Below are positions 56,810 to 64,000 of a DNA stretch of 64,000 nucleotides, piece by piece (the stretch's first letter is position 1; each line of letters opens with the position of its first letter). Made by a program: the position numbers and the translations under genes. This DNA is from Xestospongia bergquistia (Eukaryota > Porifera > Demospongiae > Haplosclerida > Petrosiidae). The stretch covers positions 2,517,501 through 2,581,500 of the forward strand of contig OZ014414.1 of the NCBI GenBank assembly GCA_963965975.1, in the 5' to 3' direction. The notes under the pieces were generated by a model. It did not search any database and was not told the origin of the DNA. It worked only from the letters and a program-made list of their open reading frames with translations.

Positions 56810-57760
56810 GAAAATGGAAAGGCTATCAAAAAAAAAGCTTCTGATCATTTCAATAAAATGCACAAAAGGCCATTCAGTTAAAAACTTACTGTGTATGTAT
56901 GTAAAATAATGCCATTACAATCTGAGAATGTTTCACTAGCTAGTAAATAGAGTTCTTAACATTTATGGGAGAAACCTTTCATCATTCAATGAGTTTGCGT
57001 TGGTAATATAATATAAAACCATCATTCATTATTGAAAATTAATTATAATTATGATAAAATACAACAAGCATCCAGTGTATCAAAATAAATATACAGTACA
57101 TAGAAATCAAAGTATATTGATCTAACATTTTGGTGCATCAATTGGAATCAAGTATAAGTCTTTTATCTGAAAAAATATTTAGAAATGTCAATGACAATGA
57201 TATTTTGATTAACAAAGTAAATGCACTGTCAAATCTTTCTCAATTACACTCAACATTATATACATATTTGGGACCACATGTTATCAGATAAAACACTGCC
57301 TACGTTAGTCTGGTAAGCTAGAACCTCTGTCTTTTTGATAAAGTGACGGATGATGGAGGGTTTAAATGTAAGTAAGGTTAATGTCCTATTGGAATGTGTA
57401 GAATATGGAATTGCCACGTGAGAGTTATAAATGGTGTAAACATAGCATTACTACTCTGTATTCAATGCATTCTAATGTAGTAGTAAGTTTAGTTCACTTA
57501 TAGACCTTTCACCACCCATCAGCTAATCAAAATGGAGGTAGTAGCAGCACAAAATACTTAAACACAAAATTAATATTATACATTAACTATGTTGATCAGC
57601 TTTTATGTGACTTCTTGTAAGACTATTCACCTCAAACATTTGCTAAAACTATAATGATAAAACATTATGCTCTTGGTATTGTGGTTACTAATTAGGGACA
57701 TCCATAATGTCATTCCTACTTATGTTTGTTTGAGATGTTATACCATCATTCCCACATTAT
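56810..57760. repeat. Duplicated linker-exon unit (decayed copy)
   Basis: Collinear with 58,440-59,400 (aaaggccatt, caattacactca, accacatgttatcagataaaac). The mini-exon equivalent at 57,125-57,168 keeps its acceptor (tttttcag) but has an in-frame TGA and no donor. Confidence 0.75.
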
Positions 57761-58643
57761 TTGAGGAATTTTAAAAAATTACTAACTAGTATAAGTAAGT
57801 ATTAAATATCCATAGTGTATGAGGAACATAATATGTATGAAGGAGAGCTCACTATTTCTAAAACATAAGATGAAGACAAGTTTGCACAGGCATTGAAATT
57901 TCATACCTTGTGGTAGCTCAATGCTATGTTCTCTCAACTTATACAATATGTATGGTGTGCTATTTGTATTCAGCACTATACTATATCTTATACTGACTGT
58001 TACAGACCCAACCCCAAACCCTAAGGTTGAGTATACAATCATATATCTAAATTAAAATGCATAGCTAGAATGAGCCACTCTTGTAATTAATGTTTCATTT
58101 AGTCATAAAATGGCATGCTATTAATATGTACTATTCAAGAACAGTTCATTGTTCAACATAATGTTTCTTGTACAAGTATAAGCAAATTTATTATCAATGT
58201 GTGGGCACAACCTTAGAGAATTCAGAGGATAACAAAGCTGTATTTGCTTGCTTCGACTAAATTAAACAAAATTTAAGCAGTCTATCATGGAACAGTATAT
58301 GCATGGAACTCTCAATATTTTCTATTTTCAGTTCTATTAAGACTAGGCACAGAATGCTCATACTAGGTAGAGATAATGATGATGTCTGAGTCGTAGAAAC
58401 ATGTGAGTTTCCTAATTGACAATGTTCACTAGTTATGCTAAAACATTAAAAACTGAATATTTACAAAATAAAGCCTATATTATGAAAAAGAAGGCTTCCT
58501 ATTCTTTCATCAAAATGCATAAAAGGCCATTTAGTAATAAACCTGCAGGGTATGCATGTAAGATGTAGTGTTACAGTATAAAAATACTGCATAAATATAC
58601 TATTAAGACTTATTGGAGAAGCCTTTCATTACTCAATGTGTTT

Positions 58644-58678
58644 ACTATGTTAGTATTATAATATAATACTAACATAGT
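58644..58678. repeat. 15-bp perfect hairpin
   Basis: actatgttagtatta and its exact complement lie around a 5-nt AT centre. Confidence 0.8.
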
Positions 58679-58785
58679 TAATAGTTATCGTTAATATTAT
58701 TTTTGGAAATAAGCTATAATTATGACATAATACAACAAAATTCCAGTGTACATATAAAATAGAAGTTACACGGAAATCAAAATAC

Positions 58786-58836
58786 CTGGATCTGATATTT
58801 TGGTGTGTGAACTGGTATCAAGTGTAACTCTATTAG
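58786..58836 (-). CDS. 51-nt linker exon
   Basis: It lies between ttttttag and gtattt, 17 codons, phase 1 at both ends, reading ANRVTLDTSSHTKISDP. Its surroundings are duplicated at 57.1 kb (dead) and, more distantly, at 59.65 kb. Confidence 0.6.
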
Positions 58837-59648
58837 CTAAAAAAATATAGAAATGTCAATAATAACAATAAATTCATCAATAACGACTTCATTTTTGAAT
58901 GTACACCTTGCCATTTCCAAACTTATATAAATATAAATAACTGCATTGGCAAGTCGTTCCCAATTACACTCAGCCCTAACATTACACATGTACTTTAGAC
59001 CACATGTTATCAGATAGAAGCATTGCCTAGCTACAAATATTTAAATTTGAACATAATTTTATTTGCTTTAGCAAATTTTATAATTCAAAGAAAATATTAA
59101 CAAATGTAAGGATGGTCATAAAAAATCTCCAAGAAGTTTAAAGTAGGAATGGCAGTACGGACATCCCTACATAATATGCATACAAAAGTACTTAAGACAA
59201 AATTGATGTTATATTTATTTCTATATTGTGCAGCATTTATTTGACTTTCAATGAGACTGTTTGCATTAAACTTCTACAACTATAATGATAAATAAACATT
59301 ATGCTCTTTATATTGTGGCTACTATGTAGGTATGTCCATATTGTCATCCCTACTTTGGGTTAAAAATGTATACTGCTATCAGAACCCACCCATATTAGTG
59401 AGCCACTCTCATAATTGCAATGTTTAATATATAAACAGGACACCATAATTGTGAACCAAGTTTTAAGAATTTATAGGATAACATAGAAACACAAATTTTA
59501 TGAAAAGTTATACGATATGAAAAGTGTTTATTATATATGGCAACATAAATCCATTAGATATTCTCAGAAAAAATGTTACAATTGTGATATTGGAGCAAAT
59601 TGTACAGTAAACATAATGTATTTATCTATAATATGGAAATATAAGTAC

Positions 59649-59705
59649 CTGAAGTAGATATTGTGATGTCTGGACTGAGATTAGATGGAAAACTTTGAAA
59701 TTCAG
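59649..59705 (-). CDS. 57-nt linker exon
   Basis: It lies between ttacctgtag and gtactt, 19 codons, phase 1 at both ends, reading AEFQSFPSNLSPDITISTS. It follows the Death exon at 60.4-60.7 kb. The sequence 3' of the exon on the plus strand (tttccatgtcactgaaacc, tacatatgtactttgg) resembles the flank of the 58.8-kb exon, so the linkers arose by local duplication. Confidence 0.65.
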
Positions 59706-60428
59706 CTACAGGTAAAAAATAAAAAAAGTTATCAATGATAATAATGATAAATGAATTGATTATCTCATTTTTGAGACTTGACTTGAAATTAATAAAATTA
59801 TTAGCTATGCTGATGTCAATATTGTGCAAACTCAATAAAATTGCATTATCAGTTCTTTCCATGTCACTGAAACCTAATATTACATATGTACTTTGGACAA
59901 AATTAATTACTATTTTGACAATGTTAGTTAACTTGTACTTTTGGTATATAACATGCACTAATTATGCAAACTTAACTCATAACTTGGTATTATAAATTTT
60001 TAGTAATATCTATATTTGTGAATATCTTTATCTTATGGCCTTCTTCAGTTCGAATTTTAGTAGTGGTATAGTCATTGTCACAATGGTAATATTAGTAAGC
60101 AACACTATTGTGGATATCAACCTACTATGATCTAACAAGTGACAGTTTTAAATTAACACATAAGGATTACTTTCAAGCTAAAATAAAGGTGCTAATTTTC
60201 TTGTATGTACATGGCACAAGTTTGAGACATACTTGGATACCCAAAACAAAATAAAAATCATTCTAAATATAAACTACATTTTTTGTATCTTATCACAAAC
60301 ATTAATCACAAAAAGGGTTTGTCAAGTAATCACAAAATTTGTACTTCAAACCTTCTGCAGCATAAACATACTGACAGTGGTAAGATGTTCATTCTTAATA
60401 AAACAACCACTTAATAATAATCACTCAC

Positions 60429-60716
60429 TATGTTTAAGATTTTGACGCATGTGATTAGCTATCTCTTTCTCGTTAACAGGATAACTCTCAATAGCAGTAA
60501 TAACCGTTTTCCAGGTAACAGGGGATGGCTTAGTCTCTTTCCAGAGTTCAATGATTTTCTTGAGTTTCTTGTATGAGAAGCCCGGGATACATTTTAAGTC
60601 ATCCAATGACTTGCGATCCACCCGTAAAGATAAACCTATCTCGTACCACTTGTGATCAATGTCCATTAATAGGTGGGCTACTTTTTCACTGTCAAGAGTT
60701 GAGGTACCGGAAATGT
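60429..60716 (-). CDS. Death-domain exon of the 56-kb gene
   Basis: The 96 codons run from a phase-1 acceptor (attatctcag) to a consensus phase-1 donor (cata then gtgagt). SEKVAHLLMDIDHKWYEIGL, DRKSLDDLK, KLKKIIELWKE and SPVTWKTVITAIES give the complete Death pattern with the core Trp. It ends EIANHMRQNLKH. If the donor is not used, a stop follows at 60,421, which would make this a terminal exon like those at 1.2 and 24.9 kb. The donor match and the in-phase exons downstream favour an internal exon. The first exon upstream was not found. Confidence 0.8.
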
Positions 60717-60799
60717 CTGAGATAATAACAAAGAAAATACAGACTGTCACACCTAACATCATAAAATTTAAAAAATACCATGTCAAATGTATTGACTGA

Positions 60800-62760
60800 T
60801 GTGTTAAGGTGGTGGTAATACAGTGACATTAGTTATATTCATAGTTTAATTTCTTTCATTATATTTTTGGGATACCATTCTTGGACCAATAATCACCAAT
60901 TATTATTTATGCACACATATATCAATATGTTTGTTTCTTCATGGTTTCACTGTATTGCTGTATCTAGCTTTGGAAGGAGAACACAAACTGAAAAGCTAAC
61001 ATATAACAATACTAACATCACAGAAAAAAAGCAGAATTATAACCTTAGTCTCATATCCAGCCATTTGTTGAAGGGAAGGAAGGTCTGGTAAATTGTGTAG
61101 ATTTGTAGATTTACCTTTTTAATGACTGAATGTTGGAAACACTGATTAAGTATTTTGTGGGCTAAGTTTTAACATTGATGTCGTTATAATTTAAATGTGG
61201 AGCGAATCACTTGACTATGGTTGCAGTTTCTGTTTCATAGATTGTATTGATGTGGCAATACTGGCAACATAGCAAAGGCTGATGACAATTTATAAAAAAT
61301 GGAATAGAGTATTGAATATAATCAGTAGTAGAGTGGACGCCTACTAAATGTGAGTAACCATTGTATGAATGAGTACCTGCTATAAGTCTGGTTAAGTTGA
61401 TGAAAATCATGAATGAAGTTTTTACCATTCCTTGTCTCCACTTCTAATAAAGCAGAGGTTTGACTCACAGGGTTAAAAGAGAAGTTATTACATCAACTCA
61501 TGTTATTTTTTGAAGCATATCACTTGGGAAGTACTCTAGACACCATGTTATTTTGAATAACATTTAGATATTGTGGATGGGATTTTATATAACCACATTC
61601 ATGGCTTAGGTAAATACCAACACGTCACAAAAGTTGGTATTAGTATCATTTTACTTATAAAAGAAGGAAGTGACAAAAGTAATGTGCAGTAACATAATGT
61701 TTGAACATTGTAATAGGATCTAGAGTTCAGTTTAATTTTTTTTAAAAAAATCAGGAGATTCCCAAAAGCCTACTTTTAACCATAGTTGTTTTGATAGCAC
61801 TTATAGCAATCACATTTAGAATCAAATGGCATAAAAGTTACTATCTTATTGTATTTTGTCATATCTGATTCAGAAGTGAACTACAAATACTTCCAGGATA
61901 AACCCAAGCTAACTATTTTCAAATGTACTTATACTGATACCTCACCTAAACAATTTTCTATAAGGAGCTGTGGATCCTTTGCAACTTCACTCTATTAAAC
62001 CTTTCTTTGTCCAAGATAGTGCTATATTTGTGGCCAACACCTCCAAGCTAGCATCTACTAAAGATTTGAAAGTTACATATAATGGGGATGGTAATTTATT
62101 GGAATACTATGTGGTTCCATATCCTTTTTAATGATAGCTCTAAGATATCTAAACTGAATCATAAGCCAGCTGACCTGACAAAAAAATCATTTGCAATTTC
62201 TTACTACTATACTTCAACAATTTTATGCTAGTATAAGTTTGAAGCAAACACACTTGGTGTGGATCCAATATTTAATTGTGCCAACTTTGACTTCACTGTA
62301 ACCACATATCCTCATCCTCTTCATAAGTCAAACGTTCAGCAATAACCAATCAGTGTTAGGATGTACATTTGTTCACAATAGTAAAGTGTGCAAACATATT
62401 CATCATTTTTTCATGTCTTATGGGTGACTACAATGACCATAAGTTTCATCACTGGCAGATCTGTGGAGGTGCACAGGCCCCCCTTTTATTCTATAATAAT
62501 ATTCATGGTCAATCATTCAAGTCACACTCTGTGGTATATATAGGCATATTTAGACCAAGGTTGGGGGGTGGGGGGGCAGCATGGGGGTAAACTTGCCCTG
62601 ACCAAAATTAATTATATTTTTTCAAAAAAAAATTCATTGCTTTGAACTTTAACCAAAATGAAATTCATAATCTGTTTATTTACACAAAGATTAACCACTA
62701 ACACATGCCAGTCCACATGTATTGTAGAGTTTTTTCCATAGTTTCTTTTGAGTGAGTTTG
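60800..62760. other. No gene recognised
   Basis: Short ORFs at 60,867 (plus) and 61,207 (minus) have no recognisable domain. No start exon for the Death gene could be identified. A poly-G stretch lies at 62,562-62,577. Confidence 0.45.
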
Positions 62761-62776
62761 ATCATTTTGTGAACTG

Positions 62777-63289
62777 TGATCTGAGTCTGACTTGAGTGTC
62801 AATATAAAAAGAACTCTTAGAAACATTTGGGCTTCTAGTAATAGTAGCAGTAATGGTGTAGCTCCAATTAAAAAAGCATACAATGATCCAGAGGGTGAGG
62901 AAGATGACAGTGGAAACAACAGCAATGAAGAAATTGACAGAGAAATTAGAGGATTAAATGATCGATATGGTTAGGTGTAAATCTAATAACAAAGTAGCTT
63001 GAAATTATTCTTCCTACATTTCTTGTACTATACAGACACAAGTGGTGATGGTGTTGATCTAGAGAGTCCACAGGGTTTAGGTAGTGATATACCCACAATA
63101 CCAGAAGTTAACGTACATGTACATTTACAAAATTTTCTTATAACAAACCCTATTCCTGAGGACAAGAAGCCAAAGAAGGACACTTGTTACCTTTTGGAGC
63201 ACCTAGACCCCTGTAAAGGAAGCATTTCCACTTCTGAGAGAGTGCTTAATGGTAGTGATGACTTTTGGTACCTCTACTGCAACTGTTGA
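62777..63289 (+). CDS. Unrecognised plus-strand two-exon gene fragment
   Basis: Exon a (about 62,777-62,969) encodes a polar acidic stretch with NIKRTLRNIWASSNSSSN and DPEGEEDDSGNNSNEEIDR, ending at a possible donor (tatg then gttagg) in phase 1. Exon b (63,034-63,289, acceptor tactatacag) continues in phase with TSGDGVDLESPQGLGSD, PEVNVHVHLQ and DTCYLLEHLDPCKGS to a stop. No known domain is recognised. It is one of very few plus-strand coding candidates in the window. The 5' end is uncertain. Confidence 0.35.
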
Positions 63290-63299
63290 ATGCAGTTTT

Positions 63300-64000
63300 T
63301 CATCTTTTTGTTGCAATAAGACGTATTTGCCCTCCACTATGTCCCAGGAAAGGTTGGATAGTTTAGCTTACTGTCAATAGAAAGAATCCTGTCATCTCGA
63401 CTCTGGGATTTAAAGTTTGGTCGTAAACACAACATCTGTAAGATAGCCCTTCTTTAAATGAACTTGTTTTTGGTTGAGTAAAGGTTTAAAATTGTTAATA
63501 ACTATTAATAACTACTATTAATAATGATGAATAATTAATAACCCTAGTACTTTTGAAGACCTAGATACACCTATGGTGGTATATAATTATTACTTTAAGT
63601 ATGTTCATAGCAAATTCTTTCAGCCACATCTTACAATTAAAAGGGTGTGCTATGAATAACAAATTATGAATATTTATTAGGCTTAAAAATTTTGTCCCAA
63701 TCTATGTGAGTGGTCTGTGCACCCGCTATTTCTACATTCTGGATCCACTGGCAGATTTCATAGCATATTGCACAGTTTGAACCAATCAATGAAAACTTTT
63801 AAATGTATTTTTGAGTTTCTGCTTATCTAAAATGCTATCTACACCTTGAAAATATTTTTGGGCAGAGGATTGGTATTTCAAGTAAAGCGAAGCAGTTATT
63901 TTTATCAGACATTGATCTTAGAAATTATTGCACCTTTAATTATAAATTAGACACTTCTCATGATAATCTTGTTGGAGAATAGTGATTTAATAAGTATGAA
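63300..64000. other. No gene recognised
   Basis: AT-rich sequence with a short (taatna)n stretch at 63,495-63,540; nothing further seen. Confidence 0.5.

Overview
This looks like an AT-rich metazoan genome, most plausibly a demosponge such as Amphimedon. The reasons are many short split exons with GT/AG borders, a recurring Death-domain exon, TIR, ROCO/COR-like, FN3 and ITIM-type receptor pieces, a USP deubiquitinase with introns of about 50 bp, a copia retrotransposon and several MITEs. No rRNA, tRNA or CRISPR was seen. Apart from the first exon with the 2A-like motif and the retrotransposon ORF, most coding segments had to be read as exons from splice borders and phase, so gene models are partial. 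Almost everything recognisable is on the minus strand.

Layout, left to right. 1.1-6.1 kb: a gene for a P-loop/COR (ROCO-like) protein with a C-terminal Death-domain exon. 7.3-9.4 kb: a second gene whose first exon ends in a hydrophobic segment plus a 2A-like D-V-E-L-N-P-G-P motif, followed by a divergent Death-like exon and an exon built of eleven 24-nt repeats. 9.6-13.5 kb: repeats, including a 1.1-kb tandem duplication. 13.7-14.95 kb: a decayed ROCO/COR relative. 17.4-18.7 kb: a USP-family deubiquitinase, with a 150-bp tandem repeat just upstream. 20.4-22.0 kb: a duplicated block with a Death-exon remnant split by a MITE. 24.9-29.0 kb: a TIR-linker-Death gene. 31.9-36.3 kb: parts of two receptor genes (FN3, a membrane segment, tyrosine-motif tails). 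37.9-40.3 kb: a broken integrase gene. 40.9-46.4 kb: serially duplicated Death exons, at least two with a stop at the conserved Trp. 47.44-52.16 kb: a complete young copia element, with its empty target site preserved in a nearby duplicate. 53.9-60.7 kb: a modular gene with Death, linker mini-exons and a polyQ/C-terminal-domain exon. 62.8-63.3 kb: an unrecognised plus-strand gene.

The unifying observation is that the Death, TIR, 2A-signal, repeat and linker exons nearly all begin and end in intron phase 1. They are therefore interchangeable cassettes, and the locus carries many duplicated, decaying and recombined copies of them. This resembles a birth-and-death, exon-shuffling locus for innate-immune or cell-death signalling proteins. 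That functional reading is inference from domain content.
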